Shown piece by piece: positions 27,101-35,991 of a stretch of DNA of 64,000 nucleotides. Where the stretch lies: contig NZ_PYAT01000008.1 in assembly GCF_003014655.1 (NCBI RefSeq), positions 89,438 to 153,437 on the forward strand. Direction: 5' to 3'. The stretch's first letter is position 1. Each line of letters starts with the position of its first letter. The DNA is from Planomicrobium soli (GTDB lineage: Bacteria; Bacillota; Bacilli; Bacillales_A; Planococcaceae). A program made the position numbers and the translations under genes. The notes beneath the pieces were generated by a model. The model saw nothing but the letters and a program-made list of their open reading frames with translations. It made no database searches and had not been told where the DNA came from.

Positions 27101-27586
27101 TTAATAGCCTTTATTTTGACGGTCGTAGTTTGTTTGGTTTTTTTCAATATAGGCTTCCAGTACATCCCCATAGCTGAAATCCATGGCATGCGCAATGCCG
27201 CCATACCAGCTCCAGGCGTTTTTATAGTTTTCCAGTTCCGGTTCTGCTATAAACTGCTGGACTGCGCTAAATGTTCCTAAGAACAGTTCTGTTAAATCGT
27301 TTTCCGCAACCGGTTCCGGCCATTCTTCAAGGTCTTCAAAGCCTTTCTCAAGCCCGAGCGACAATAAAAAATGGATAGAGTCGACATATTCCTCTAGAAT
27401 AATAGATCGCTCTGACATGCCTTTTGTACTCCAAAATTTAAAGCAGCGTGTCTCGTTAGCAAGCTCTGCAAGCTCCACTAATAGAGCCAATCCTTTTTTA
27501 CGGAACACATTTTCATCGATCTTTCGAGTTTCCTGAATAAAACTGTCCAGGTCCTTCTGCATCTCAAACAAATTCTGCAGGTTCAT
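27101..27586 (-). CDS. dUTPase, all-alpha dimeric (MazG-like) type
   Basis: Hydrolyses dUTP to dUMP, lowering uracil in DNA and supplying dTMP synthesis. The 161 residues match the dUTPase_2 family: metal-binding helices with LVELAELANETRCFKFW (glutamates about 38-44) and EEYVDSIHFLLSLGLE. Unlike the trimeric beta type. AAGGAGG precedes the ATG at 27586. Divergent from ysdB. Also related to phage dimeric dUTPases, but nothing else here is phage-like. Confidence 0.85.
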   Translation of the reverse strand: MNLQNLFEMQKDLDSFIQETRKIDENVFRKKGLALLVELAELANETRCFKFWSTKGMSERSIILEEYVDSIHFLLSLGLEKGFEDLEEWPEPVAENDLTELFLGTFSAVQQFIAEPELENYKNAWSWYGGIAHAMDFSYGDVLEAYIEKNQTNYDRQNKGY

Positions 27587-27605
27587 TGAAACCCCTCCTT
27601 ATTTT

Positions 27606-27634
27606 TGAAACCATTCGGGCTTCCGTACGTATTA
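27606..27634 (+). promoter_or_regulatory. Sigma-W type promoter of ysdB
   Basis: TGAAAC (27606-27611), 16 bases, CGTATTAT (27628-27635). This is the ECF sigma-W consensus. I recall ysdB as a sigma-W regulon gene in B. subtilis, which supports it. Confidence 0.78.
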
Positions 27635-27669
27635 TACAGTAGATTCTGGAGCAATTGGAGGTATTTCAC

Positions 27670-28056
27670 ATGGCATTTCTTATCCGCATCCTTGTCCTTG
27701 CACTCATTATTTATTTGATTTACCGGCTCGTCATGTATTTTACCGATCCGAGACGAAAACTTGATGCGGTGATAACGGCCAAAACCTATTACTTGCATGA
27801 CGATACTAAAAATCCCCGAAAAAACTTTTTTCTGGCTTATAAAGGGGTTCTTTTTGAAGGAGAAAAGTATACAGGAGCGCAGGAGAACGCATTTAAAGTG
27901 GTCTCCATTTTCGTGTGGACGCATGAACTCAAGATGTTGATGGAATTTACCAAAGAGGATTTTATTTTTTTGGAAAATGAAATCAGAAAAAATTATCCGG
28001 ATGCCGCAATCAACTGGAAAAATCCGATCGAGCAGCTGATGAAAAAAGGAGGATGA
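27670..28056 (+). CDS. ysdB: YsdB family protein, membrane-anchored, probable envelope stress
   Basis: A 128-residue protein with one N-terminal membrane span (MAFLIRILVLALIIYLIYRL) and a cytoplasmic domain (LDAVITAKTYYLHDDTKNPRKNF, LAYKGVLFEGEKY). The ATG at 27670 follows GGAGG by seven bases; the earlier in-frame codon at 27655 overlaps that site. Function is unknown. The sigma-W type promoter upstream suggests induction by cell-envelope stress. It is divergent from the dUTPase gene. Confidence 0.85.
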   Translation: MAFLIRILVLALIIYLIYRLVMYFTDPRRKLDAVITAKTYYLHDDTKNPRKNFFLAYKGVLFEGEKYTGAQENAFKVVSIFVWTHELKMLMEFTKEDFIFLENEIRKNYPDAAINWKNPIEQLMKKGG

Positions 28057-28075
28057 TTTCTCATCCCCCTTTTTT
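28042..28075 (+). terminator. Terminator of ysdB, left copy of a pair
   Basis: AAAAAAGGAGGATGA and TCATCCCCCTTTTTT with a four-base loop, overlapping the ysdB stop. A near copy occurs at 28453-28486. Confidence 0.85.
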
Positions 28076-28108
28076 CATGCTGTTAAGAAAGTTGGCTTGC
28101 TGTTCATT

Positions 28109-28181
28109 CCGCTTCAGCGCTTTCGCGCCTCCAGGGTCTCAACCCGCTCGCTTTCCCGCTGGAGTCGTCGGCCTCCGCTCC
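28109..28181 (-). repeat. Intergenic repeat family R1, copy C (truncated)
   Basis: Minus strand reads GGAGGCCGACGACTCCAGCG, then GAGACCCTGGAGG, then breaks off at GCGCTGAAGCGGAA. It lacks the internal half of copy D. It lies between the two copies of the ysdB terminator. Confidence 0.65.
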
Positions 28182-28452
28182 ATTAAACTGATAAATCACT
28201 TAGCGAATAAAGAAACGATAGAAGACCAAAACAGGCCGGAACTTGCTGCTTTTTTCTTCTTTACCCATGCACTATACACCTTTAGCTATGGAGCTAAACA
28301 GCGGAGACGCCATCGGGATAGCGAAGTGCCGAAATCCACTCGGGCGTGAGTCCGAGTTAGTTCGGTGCGAGCCCGAGGCAAGCGGAGCTGTTTTGCGGAA
28401 TAGCAAGAGTGATATCCTTATTAATGGAGCAAGAGAGTCTCTCAACAAACTT
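28182..28452. other. Non-coding block between ysdB and ysdA
   Basis: No credible gene. It contains ACTCGGGCGTGAGTCCGAGT, a good stem, then GGTGCGAGCCCGAGGC, and GCAAGCGGAGCTGTTTTGCG, which resembles a segment at 32890-32912. It looks like eroded repeat sequence. Open frames crossing it have no start site and run through the repeat. Confidence 0.45.
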
Positions 28453-28486
28453 GAAAAAAGAAGATGATCTCTCATCCTCCTTTTTC
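28453..28486. terminator. Second terminator copy, between ysdB and ysdA
   Basis: GAAAAAAGAAGATGA and TCATCCTCCTTTTTC with a TCTC loop; closely similar to 28042-28075. It could end ysdA transcripts on the minus strand. Confidence 0.75.
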
Positions 28487-28519
28487 TATAGCCGACGCTT
28501 CAAATTTTCACCTTATTTG

Positions 28520-28795
28520 TTATCTATTAAACGTCTGGTAACTCCATATAATTAACGCCACATCAATGGCCGCAAGTAGCAAAAAGCCGACGCGGAAATT
28601 GGTGTGTTTTGTTTTATGGCGAAACACCATCATGCCAAAATAAGCCCCGATGCCCCCGCCGAAAATAGCGGCTGTCCATAAATTCTTTTCCGGGATGCGC
28701 TGGCCGCGTTTGCGCGCCTGCGCTTTGTCAATGCGCATCATGAAGAAGGCGAGAAGCGATAACGCAGTAAAATAGCCTACTATAATCAAGAACAT
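28520..28795 (-). CDS. ysdA: DUF1294 family membrane protein (YsdA)
   Basis: A 91-residue membrane protein with three spans and the family core FFMMRIDKAQARKRGQRIPEK, then AAIFGGGIGAYFGMMVFRHKTKHTNF. Function unknown. The ATG at 28795 is six bases after AAGGGGGAG, better than the in-frame codon at 28813. It is downstream of rplT, as in B. subtilis, separated by a strong terminator. Confidence 0.88.
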   Translation of the reverse strand: MFLIIVGYFTALSLLAFFMMRIDKAQARKRGQRIPEKNLWTAAIFGGGIGAYFGMMVFRHKTKHTNFRVGFLLLAAIDVALIIWSYQTFNR

Positions 28796-28817
28796 TCTTA
28801 ACTCCCCCTTCATAAAG

Positions 28818-28853
28818 AAAAAGGCTGACGGAAATTCGTCAGCCTTTTGTTTT
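28818..28853 (-). terminator. Terminator of infC-rpmI-rplT
   Basis: AAAAGGCTGACG and CGTCAGCCTTTT with a six-base loop and T tail, five bases after the rplT stop. Confidence 0.92.
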
Positions 28854-28857
28854 TCTA

Positions 28858-29217
28858 TTATTTAGCTACTGCTTGTTTAGCAGCGTTTGCCAAAGCTGTG
28901 AATGCAGCAGCATCCGATACAGCGATTTCAGCTAGCATTTTGCGGTTGATGTCGATGCCCGCAACTTTTAATCCGTGCATTAAGCGGCTGTATGAAATAT
29001 CGTTCAAACGAGCAGCTGCGTTGATACGTGTGATCCACAATCTGCGGAAGTCACGCTTCTTGTTGCGACGGTCACGGTAAGCATAGTTACCTGATTTCAT
29101 CACCTGTTGGTTTGCTACTTTGAAAAGGATGTGCTTTGCACCATAATAACCTTTTGCTAATTTTATAACTTTTTTACGACGCTGGCGCGTCACTGTTCCG
29201 CCTTTTACGCGTGGCAT
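28858..29217 (-). CDS. rplT: 50S ribosomal protein L20
   Basis: Early-assembly 23S rRNA-binding protein. The 119 residues start [29 protein letters not shown], a basic helical extension, followed by the globular part ending [10 protein letters not shown]. It closes the IF3 operon; in Bacilli L20 binds the operon leader to repress it. AGGAGGT-type site precedes the ATG at 29217. Confidence 0.98.
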   Translation of the reverse strand: MPRVKGGTVTRQRRKKVIKLAKGYYGAKHILFKVANQQVMKSGNYAYRDRRNKKRDFRRLWITRINAAARLNDISYSRLMHGLKVAGIDINRKMLAEIAVSDAAAFTALANAAKQAVAK

Positions 29218-29331
29218 ATCTCATTACCTCCTGCTTGAATATAAAGAATTCGATTTTTGTTTTTTGTTAAAACTCAAGTGCCCAAATTCTCGCGGTCATA
29301 AGTTGAACCTGCATGGGCGCTTTCGCTTTTC

Positions 29332-29532
29332 TTACTTCATGTTGTAGATCAAAGATTTGATGCGTTTCAAGTCGCCTGCAGAAACAAGTTTCCCTTTGCG
29401 AAGGTGACGCTTTTGTTTTGTAGATTTGTTTGCGAATAAGTGGCTAGTGTGTGAACGGTTGCGTTTTACTTTACCTGTTCCAGTTTTCTTGAAACGTTTC
29501 ATCGCACCGCGGTGGCTTTTCATTTTCGGCAT
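29332..29532 (-). CDS. rpmI: 50S ribosomal protein L35
   Basis: Small basic ribosomal protein of 66 residues, [20 protein letters not shown]...[25 protein letters not shown] precedes the ATG at 29532. Middle gene of the IF3 operon. The 114-base spacer to rplT has a GGGCGCTTTCGCTTTT end similar to repeat sequence near 32335-32396. Confidence 0.98.
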   Translation of the reverse strand: MPKMKSHRGAMKRFKKTGTGKVKRNRSHTSHLFANKSTKQKRHLRKGKLVSAGDLKRIKSLIYNMK

Positions 29533-29561
29533 TTGGAATTCCTCCTAAACAAATTGTTCTG

Positions 29562-30080
29562 TTATTCTTTTTCGTTCTTTGGCGCTAGCATCAAGAACAT
29601 GCTGCGGCCATCCATTTTAGGGCGCTGTTCGACTGTCGCTACTTCCGCGCACGCTTCTGCAAAGCGTTCGAGGACGCGCTGACCAATTTCTTTGTGCGTG
29701 ATCGCACGGCCTTTAAAACGAATTGAAGCTTTTACTTTGTCGCCTTTTTCAAGGAACTTGATAGCATTGCGAAGCTTCGTATCAAAATCATGTGCGTCAA
29801 TCGTCGGGCTCAAACGAACCTCTTTTAATACGATGACTTTTTGATTTTTACGAATTTCACGATCTTTCTTCTGCTGCTCAAACTTAAACTTGCCATGGTC
29901 CATGATACGTGCGACCGGCGGTTTAGCCTGAGGAGCTACAAGAACAAGGTCCAAGTTGACACGAGACGCAATTTCAAGTGCTTCGTTACGCGTTTTAATA
30001 CCGAGCTGTTCACCGTTTTGATCAATAACCCGTAGTTCACGTGCACGAATACCTTCGTTTACATTAATGTCTTTGCTAAT
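29562..30080 (-). CDS. infC: Translation initiation factor IF-3, AUU start
   Basis: Binds the 30S subunit and enforces start-codon fidelity. With the ATT at 30080 the protein has 172 residues: N-domain [20 protein letters not shown], linker, and C-domain [39 protein letters not shown] lies six bases before ATT. An AUU start is normal for infC and lets IF-3 limit its own synthesis. A TTG at 29954 would remove the N-domain and is rejected. Confidence 0.96.
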   Translation of the reverse strand: MSKDINVNEGIRARELRVIDQNGEQLGIKTRNEALEIASRVNLDLVLVAPQAKPPVARIMDHGKFKFEQQKKDREIRKNQKVIVLKEVRLSPTIDAHDFDTKLRNAIKFLEKGDKVKASIRFKGRAITHKEIGQRVLERFAEACAEVATVEQRPKMDGRSMFLMLAPKNEKE

Positions 30081-30109
30081 ATTAATCCACCTCCGGATAG
30101 TGTCGCGAA

Positions 30110-30310
30110 TATCTTAAATGCTTAACCGACGAATGTTGCCGGTTTACAGGTCCGATCCAAAACAAAAGCGGGTGGACCACAGAGGTCCACCCGCAAAGTA
30201 TGACAGCACGCAAAAAGCGTGTAAAAGTCAATCGTGTATACCTGCCAACAATTCGTCAATCAGGTGAGAAGCGGGTGCTCCTGCTTAGCACATATAAGTA
30301 TTCAATAACC
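30110..30310 (-). promoter_or_regulatory. L20-type leader of infC-rpmI-rplT
   Basis: A 200-base leader before infC holds a strong terminator, GCGGGTGGACC...GGTCCACCCGC with a T-rich tail (30194-30158), and stems upstream. Bacilli control this operon by L20 binding to such a leader. I identify it by position and the terminator, not by full structural alignment. Confidence 0.75.
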
Positions 30311-30316
30311 TTACTT

Positions 30317-30345
30317 ATAATAGCACCTCTGATTAACGATGTCAA
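30317..30345 (-). promoter_or_regulatory. Promoter of infC leader
   Basis: TTGACA at 30345-30340, 17 bp, TATTAT at 30322-30317; strong sigma-A match just after thrS. Confidence 0.8.
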
Positions 30346-30350
30346 CCAAC

Positions 30351-32279
30351 TTATCGAAGTTCGCTTTGAACCATTTTCAAGAAGTCGTCAAACGGCATGC
30401 TTTCCGATTTTTGTTCACCGTATTTACGGACGTTAACAGAACCGTTCTCTACTTCTTGGTCTCCAATTACAAGCATATACGGTATTTTTTGCATTTGCGC
30501 TTCACGGATCTTGTAACCGAGTTTTTCATCACGTTCATCAATATCGACCCGAAGTTTAGCATCCTGCATTTTCTCCTGCAGGTTTCTCACGTATTCGCCA
30601 TGAGCATCAAGCGATACTGGAATCATTTCAATTTGCACCGGCGCCAACCAAGTCGGGAATGCTCCTTTGTATTCTTCGATCAAGAAAGCGACAAATCGTT
30701 CCATTGTGGAAACAACGCCGCGGTGAATAACGACCGGACGGTGCTGCTTGCCGTCTTCTCCGATATACGAAAGGTCGAAACGTTCCGGAAGCAAGAAATC
30801 AAGCTGGACAGTCGACAATGTTTCTTCTTTGCCAAGCGCTGTTTTCACTTGAACATCCAGTTTCGGACCGTAAAATGCCGCTTCTCCTTCTACTTCCACG
30901 TAGTTGATGTCTAATTCGTCCATCGCTTCTTTCAGCATCGCTTGTGCGCGGTTCCACATGGCGTCATCGTCAAAGTATTTTTCTTTATCAGCCGGATCGC
31001 GGTAAGACAACCGGAACGAGTAGTCTTTGATGTCAAAGTCTTTGTATACATCAACCACAAGATTTACGACGCGTTTGAATTCGTCTTTGATCTGGTCCGG
31101 ACGAACAAAGATATGAGCGTCATTCAAAGTCATTCCACGCACTCGCTGCAGACCTGACAAAGCACCCGACATTTCATAGCGGTGCATAAGTCCAAGTTCC
31201 GCAATGCGGATTGGCAACTGGCGATATGAATGGATGCCTTGTTTGAAAATCATCATGTGGTGCGGGCAGTTCATCGGGCGAAGCACCAATTCTTCATTAT
31301 CCATTTGCATGACAGGGAACATATCTTCTTGGTAATGGTCCCAGTGTCCGCTTGTTTTGTATAAATCAACGCTTCCCATGACCGGTGTATAGACGTGGTC
31401 GTAGCCAAGGCGTTCTTCCTTGTCGACAATATAGCGTTCGATGATGCGGCGGATTGTCGCCCCTTTTGGCAACCACATTGGCAAGCCCTGGCCGACTTTT
31501 TGGGAGTTCATGAACAAATTCAATTCTTTACCGATTTTGCGGTGGTCGCGTTCTTTTGCTTCTTCCAATAGTTCAAGATGCGCTTTCAAGTCTTCTTTTT
31601 TGAAGAAGGCAGTTCCATAAATGCGCTGCAGCATTTTATTGTCGCTGTCGCCTCTCCAATACGCTCCGGCCACACTCAGTAGCTTGAACTCTTTCAACTT
31701 CCCAGTTGATGGTACGTGAATTCCTCGGCAAAGGTCGAAAAATTCGCCTTGTTCATAAATGGATACTTGGTCGTCTTCAGGAATCGCTTCAAGCAACTCC
31801 AATTTATACGGATCTTCAATGGCCGCAAAACGCTCTTGTGCTTCTGCGCGCGAAACATCCAGGCGCACAATTTCCAAATTTTCATTGATGATTTTTTTCA
31901 TTTCTTTTTCGATCACTTGTAAATCTTCCGCAGTGATCGGCTGGTCGCTGTCAATATCATAGTAAAAGCCGTTTTCAATAACCGGACCGACACCAAGTTT
32001 AGCATCCGGATACAGGCGCTTAACTGCTTGTGCCAATAAATGCGCAGTTGAGTGGCGCAAAATTTCAAGTGCTTCGTCGGACTCCGGTGTGATGATTGCA
32101 ATCTCTCCATTTTCAGCAATCGGCGCTTTCAAATCCACCAATTTGCCGCCTACTTTACCTGCCAACGCTTTTTTCCGTAAACCCGGGCTGATCGATTGAG
32201 CGACGTCTTCTGTAGTTGTTCCGCGTTCGAACTCCTTTACCGCTCCATCCGGAAATGTTAATTGAATCATGTCTGACAT
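30351..32279 (-). CDS. thrS: Threonyl-tRNA synthetase
   Basis: Charges tRNA-Thr. The 642 residues include the N-terminal TGS domain ([13 protein letters not shown], about 4-62), the editing domain ([16 protein letters not shown], with HSTAH zinc-like motif; [16 protein letters not shown]), catalytic core with motif 2 and [16 protein letters not shown], motif 3 [15 protein letters not shown], and the anticodon domain. The ATG at 32279 follows AAAGGAGAG; the in-frame codon at 32321 lies within leader sequence. A T-box lies upstream. Confidence 0.97.
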   Translation of the reverse strand: MSDMIQLTFPDGAVKEFERGTTTEDVAQSISPGLRKKALAGKVGGKLVDLKAPIAENGEIAIITPESDEALEILRHSTAHLLAQAVKRLYPDAKLGVGPVIENGFYYDIDSDQPITAEDLQVIEKEMKKIINENLEIVRLDVSRAEAQERFAAIEDPYKLELLEAIPEDDQVSIYEQGEFFDLCRGIHVPSTGKLKEFKLLSVAGAYWRGDSDNKMLQRIYGTAFFKKEDLKAHLELLEEAKERDHRKIGKELNLFMNSQKVGQGLPMWLPKGATIRRIIERYIVDKEERLGYDHVYTPVMGSVDLYKTSGHWDHYQEDMFPVMQMDNEELVLRPMNCPHHMMIFKQGIHSYRQLPIRIAELGLMHRYEMSGALSGLQRVRGMTLNDAHIFVRPDQIKDEFKRVVNLVVDVYKDFDIKDYSFRLSYRDPADKEKYFDDDAMWNRAQAMLKEAMDELDINYVEVEGEAAFYGPKLDVQVKTALGKEETLSTVQLDFLLPERFDLSYIGEDGKQHRPVVIHRGVVSTMERFVAFLIEEYKGAFPTWLAPVQIEMIPVSLDAHGEYVRNLQEKMQDAKLRVDIDERDEKLGYKIREAQMQKIPYMLVIGDQEVENGSVNVRKYGEQKSESMPFDDFLKMVQSELR

Positions 32280-32334
32280 AGCAATCTCTCCTTTTTCTCT
32301 GTTTAGCTTTGCGCCTAGCACTGATGCAACAGGG

Positions 32335-32396
32335 CTTCCAAGGCGCTTTCGCTTTTGTCGAACTGCAGAGGCGGGCAGGCGCTTCCGCTTTTTTTA
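32335..32396 (+). repeat. Short repeat-like segment between thrS T-box and start codon
   Basis: Contains AGGCGCTTTCGCTTTT and AGGCGCTTCCGCTTTTTT within 60 bases, joined by TGTCGAACTGCAGAGGCGGGC. A similar GGGCGCTTTCGCTTTT end occurs at 29314-29329. It resembles the tail of intergenic repeats known in Bacillaceae. It lengthens the distance between the attenuator and thrS. Confidence 0.45.
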
Positions 32397-32400
32397 AGCA

Positions 32401-32650
32401 AATAAAAAAAGCCTCATCCCAAAGGGACGAAGCTCAGTTCGTGGTTCCACCCTTCTTCTATCCTGAATGGACGGGTCCATTCAAAACGAAGCTCTGCATC
32501 GGCTAACGGGCCGGTACCGTCAGCTGCTACTAAAAAGTTCACAGCCGCTGCTCGAAGGTGGTAAGCGTTTTGCCGTACTAAGAAGCTTGCAGCCGAGGCT
32601 TCTCTCTCTAAAAGTCGTACAAATCCGCTGTTGTCCTTGTCCTAGCATTT
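32401..32650 (-). promoter_or_regulatory. T-box leader of thrS (tRNA-Thr sensor)
   Basis: Minus strand has AGGGTGGAACCACGA (32453-32439), the T-box itself, followed by terminator GCTTCGTCCC...GGGATGAGGC with a T run (32433-32404). ACCACC at 32562-32557 offers an ACC (Thr) specifier. Uncharged tRNA-Thr should promote readthrough. Confidence 0.92.
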
Positions 32651-32944
32651 CAAATCAAATTTCGATTGTTTTTACTATACTGCGAACAGAAAAAAAACGC
32701 AACCTTCTTCTTAATAGAACAGGAAATTATAAAGGTAACACTTTATATGTTGAACTTCAAAAAATTAAATTTCACAACTCTCTTCATCTGCTTTGGGTAC
32801 GGCGAAGCTAGGCAATTTCTAGAATGCAGAAGTGACAACCACTATAGCTGTTGTTTCACGGCTAGCACTGAAATGTATGAAGCAGCCCGCAGGAAAGCGG
32901 AGCTATTTTGCAAAATTCCGCCTTTCTATTCCACTTAACCCTCT
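32651..32944. other. AT-rich gap between thrS leader and dnaI
   Basis: Holds a possible weak thrS promoter (TATAGT at 32678-32673 with TTGCGT 17 bp upstream on the minus strand). Near the dnaI stop, GCGGA-ATTTTGCAAAAT-AGC-TCCGC forms a terminator-like hairpin (32887-32927 region). No gene seen. B. subtilis has ytxC in this slot. Confidence 0.4.
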
Positions 32945-33880
32945 TTAATTTCTCCGGTTGCGTCCGTCCATCTTAACAGGCGTTGTCAGGGCACGAATCC
33001 GTTCCATAACGCGCGCAGCCTTCAAATCTTCTTTTTCGCCTCGCTGCGAGTAGGTCAAGTGATGCTGCAGCTCTGAATAGCTGAAGTTCGAAGTCATGAA
33101 CGTCGGCAACCTTTCTGCCATGCGGTAATGCAAAATTGTTCCCAGCACTTCATCTCTCGTCCAGCTTGACATCGCTTCTGCCCCGATATCATCAAGCATA
33201 AGAACATCCGCTTTTTTCACGTAATCAATTTTCTCCTGCAACGTTTGGTCCCCAATCGCCTGCTTCATTTCCCGCATGAATTCAGGAACAAAAACCAATA
33301 CCGACTTTATTCGCATTTCCGCAAGTTCATTGGCTACAGCACTCAGCAAATAGGATTTTCCAATCCCAAATTTGCCGTAAAGAAACAAGCCTTTTTCCGG
33401 CAGATTGTCTGGGCCGGTAGCTTCATCTAAAAAAGCGCCGACTGCACGGAATGCTTCCATCCGGCTATCATCCAGTTCAAACCCTGAAAGTGTGGCATTC
33501 ATCACTTCTTTCGGCATGAACATGCTGTGGATCATCGCTGAAGCTTGGCGTTTATTATCGTGATTTGTTTTAGACCGGCATTTCACATAATCGATTCCGA
33601 TGGTGCCGCGTTCGAGTACAAGATGCGGTTCAAACCCTTTCAAGTGGTTGATGCACTCCCCAAGGCCCGGGCATTTATTGCAATCATGCGATTGGCCAAT
33701 AAATTCATATAGTTTGTGCATGCCTCTGTCGACAATGCCTTTGTCAATTTCGCTTGAATGCTCTTCTAAAAACTGTTGGACACCCGGATGTTCAAGCACT
33801 TCTTTGCGCATTTCGTTATAACGCTCGGAAAAAGCTGGGGCGTTCACCACGCGTTTCATCGTTTCACGGATCGGCTCCAT
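32945..33880 (-). CDS. dnaI: Primosomal helicase loader DnaI
   Basis: AAA+ ATPase that loads the replicative helicase at origins and restart sites, with DnaB and DnaD. The 311 residues have the N-terminal zinc-binding helicase-interaction domain (CNKCPGLGEC, about 68-77) and a C-terminal ATPase with Walker A GKFGIGKSYL (about 168-177) and Walker B VLMLDDIGAE. Its ATG at 33880 abuts the dnaB stop. The order nrdR-dnaB-dnaI is standard for Bacilli. Confidence 0.95.
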   Translation of the reverse strand: MEPIRETMKRVVNAPAFSERYNEMRKEVLEHPGVQQFLEEHSSEIDKGIVDRGMHKLYEFIGQSHDCNKCPGLGECINHLKGFEPHLVLERGTIGIDYVKCRSKTNHDNKRQASAMIHSMFMPKEVMNATLSGFELDDSRMEAFRAVGAFLDEATGPDNLPEKGLFLYGKFGIGKSYLLSAVANELAEMRIKSVLVFVPEFMREMKQAIGDQTLQEKIDYVKKADVLMLDDIGAEAMSSWTRDEVLGTILHYRMAERLPTFMTSNFSYSELQHHLTYSQRGEKEDLKAARVMERIRALTTPVKMDGRNRRN

Positions 33881-35245
33881 TTATTCACCTTTGCCTTTCT
33901 TCATCGCAAGTTTTGCAAGAAGTTTTTGTTTTTCTATTTCAAGATTGCTGTTTGCGGGCTCCGCTTTAACAGCTGGCACTTCATCCTTTTGGTAAAACCA
34001 TTCCGGCAGTTTTTCTTCCCTAACCGGCTTTCTGCTGGTTGAAGAACTTGATTTAGCAGACGACGTGGGAGATCCTTCTGATTTCCATTTCATGTATTCA
34101 GCATGCTCGATTCGCGCCAAATCCATCGCTTCTTTGGCTGTCGTAACTTTTTTCCGCAGCCAGTGCGAAGCGATTTTCTCCACATAAGCTTTTGTCAGCT
34201 TCATATCCGTACGAAGCAGGACGTATTGCAGCAAAACATTAACAACCGGAGGTTCCATTCCATGTTGCATGACAAGCTGGTTTGCCAATTGAACATCAGC
34301 AGGAAGCGGCTCTTTGCCATTTGCAATATCCCGTAGAACTTCAACAGGAGAAGCGGACTCTAGGTAAAGCAGCAATTCTTCTTGTTTTGTTTTTGGCGAT
34401 TCGGACGCTTTCGGTTCTGATTTATGCATCTGGACAAGCTTCGGAGCTGTTGTAGCCACGGTCAGCTTGTAGTATTCAGAGGCTGCCCGCTTTACGCTTT
34501 CAACTGTCAGTTTATAATTGTCATCAATTGCCAATAGGATAACCTTCTGCATTTCCAGCGGTCCCCAGCTGTACAAAAATGCCAGTTTTGAAATGGTATC
34601 TTTGATAGAGGCAGTCAATGCCCGCTTAGGCACCAGCTGTTCTGATAATCCTTGCTGAAGCAGATCAAAATCAAATTCCGTATCTGCATTGAAACTTGCA
34701 CGCTTGCGTTCCTGCAATTTCGGCTCTTCAGCCGGATAGCCCGCCTTTGCATGGACCGGCTGATAAATATCAGTAAATGTCCGCGAAACTTCCTCGTATC
34801 CGCCCATGTCTTCGGCAGAGATGATAAAACGGTCCCGGGCGCGCCGATAAGCCGTTTCGCCGATTTTACTAAACAGGAACATCGACAGGAGTGGATCTGC
34901 AAAAAACGTTTTTGGATCAAGCGGTGGGCATAGTTCGTACACAAATGACCGGTTCTCCGCATCTTTCCGGAACGTTTTCAATAATCCAATAGCCTCTAAT
35001 TGAATCCGCGCTTCGAAAATCTTGGCAATTGGCAAGCCCAGTAAATTCATCAAGGTGTAATGAGTGGCCTCTTCTTTTGCCGCCTCACCTTCCGCCCAAA
35101 GCGTTAAATAAAAAGCGGCGGCTTCTGACCCAATCATCGGCTGGTATAAGAGCGTCAACAATTGGCGGTCATAGTTTGAAAAAGGATAGGGCAGGCATAT
35201 CTTGTACGAATCCGCAGGCTGAAGCTCTTTATAAAGTGCAGTCAT
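33881..35245 (-). CDS. dnaB: Replication initiation and membrane attachment protein DnaB
   Basis: Firmicutes DnaB (not the helicase) helps load helicase at oriC and attach it to the membrane. The 454 residues show an N-terminal winged-helix DnaB/DnaD domain (YDRQLLTLLYQPMIGSEAA, LMNLLGLPIAKIFEARIQLEAIGLL) and a C-terminal DDBH2 helical domain with the YVEKIASHWLRKKVTTAKEAM region. The tail (about 390-454) is basic and low complexity. The ATG at 35245 follows GGCGGTGA. It lies between nrdR and dnaI. Confidence 0.94.
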   Translation of the reverse strand: MTALYKELQPADSYKICLPYPFSNYDRQLLTLLYQPMIGSEAAAFYLTLWAEGEAAKEEATHYTLMNLLGLPIAKIFEARIQLEAIGLLKTFRKDAENRSFVYELCPPLDPKTFFADPLLSMFLFSKIGETAYRRARDRFIISAEDMGGYEEVSRTFTDIYQPVHAKAGYPAEEPKLQERKRASFNADTEFDFDLLQQGLSEQLVPKRALTASIKDTISKLAFLYSWGPLEMQKVILLAIDDNYKLTVESVKRAASEYYKLTVATTAPKLVQMHKSEPKASESPKTKQEELLLYLESASPVEVLRDIANGKEPLPADVQLANQLVMQHGMEPPVVNVLLQYVLLRTDMKLTKAYVEKIASHWLRKKVTTAKEAMDLARIEHAEYMKWKSEGSPTSSAKSSSSTSRKPVREEKLPEWFYQKDEVPAVKAEPANSNLEIEKQKLLAKLAMKKGKGE

Positions 35246-35256
35246 AAGTCACCGCC

Positions 35257-35733
35257 TTACTCGGATTTCTTTTCTTCCGGACTTCTTTTCAGCAAATCCT
35301 TCAATTCTTCTATAAATACATTAATGTCTTTAAACTGGCGGTAAACAGAGGCAAAACGGACATAAGCCACTTCATCAATCGCAGCCAGCCCTTCCATCAC
35401 CATTTCTCCGACTTCCTCTGATTTCACTTCAGCGTTGCCGATCCGGCGAAGGTCTTTTTCTATTGTAAATACCAATTCTTCTAGCACTTCAAGAGAAACC
35501 GGTCGTTTCTCGCATGCTCGGATCAGACCACGAAGCACTTTCTCGCGGCTGAACTCTTCCCGGGAACCGTCCTTTTTGACTACAATCAGGGGCATTTCTT
35601 CCACCTTTTCAAAAGTGGTATAACGGTAGCCGCACGCTTCGCATTCTCTGCGCCTTCTAATTGATTTATTTTCATCTACTGGCCGCGAATCCACGACACG
35701 TGTTCCATTATGTTGGCAAGCCGGACACTTCAT
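35257..35733 (-). CDS. nrdR: Ribonucleotide reductase regulator NrdR
   Basis: Zinc-finger/ATP-cone repressor of ribonucleotide reductase genes. The 158 residues show the zinc ribbon [18 protein letters not shown]...[12 protein letters not shown] (Cys3, Cys6, Cys31, Cys34) and an ATP-cone (about 49-139: [21 protein letters not shown]). GGGAG precedes the ATG at 35733. First of nrdR-dnaB-dnaI. No NrdR box was seen here. A promoter with extended -10 (TGG-TATACT) lies at about 35781-35773. Confidence 0.97.
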   Translation of the reverse strand: MKCPACQHNGTRVVDSRPVDENKSIRRRRECEACGYRYTTFEKVEEMPLIVVKKDGSREEFSREKVLRGLIRACEKRPVSLEVLEELVFTIEKDLRRIGNAEVKSEEVGEMVMEGLAAIDEVAYVRFASVYRQFKDINVFIEELKDLLKRSPEEKKSE

Positions 35734-35944
35734 ATTGACATCTCCCTAAACAGACTCTCTATTCTCTCTAGTATACCAAAAATCTATAACGATATAAATT
35801 GAACTTGCTAATTGTTGTTAAATCTTAGGAAAGCTTTTTGTTTAGCACATCTATTATATGAGACTTCTTCGTGCATTCCTTTTTAAAGATTGATAAGCAA
35901 TCTAACCTAAAAATAGGACTTCCACCTATTCTTTTGCAATAGAA

Positions 35945-35971
35945 AAAGCAGAGGAGTTTATCCTCTGCTTT
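35945..35971. terminator. Terminator after speD
   Basis: AAAGCAGAGGA, loop GTTTA, TCCTCTGCTTT with T-rich tail on the minus strand. Confidence 0.88.
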
Positions 35972-35991
35972 AGTGTTTTCATGTTAACGGA

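Noticed and set aside
28053..28467. Two plus-strand open frames of 98 and 74 codons between ysdB and ysdA
   Set aside because: They cross terminators and repeat copy C and have no start signals or recognisable protein features.
32945..35733. Replication origin near dnaB/dnaI
   Set aside because: No dnaA, DnaA-box cluster or unwinding element; the genes are primosome loaders that sit away from oriC in Bacilli.
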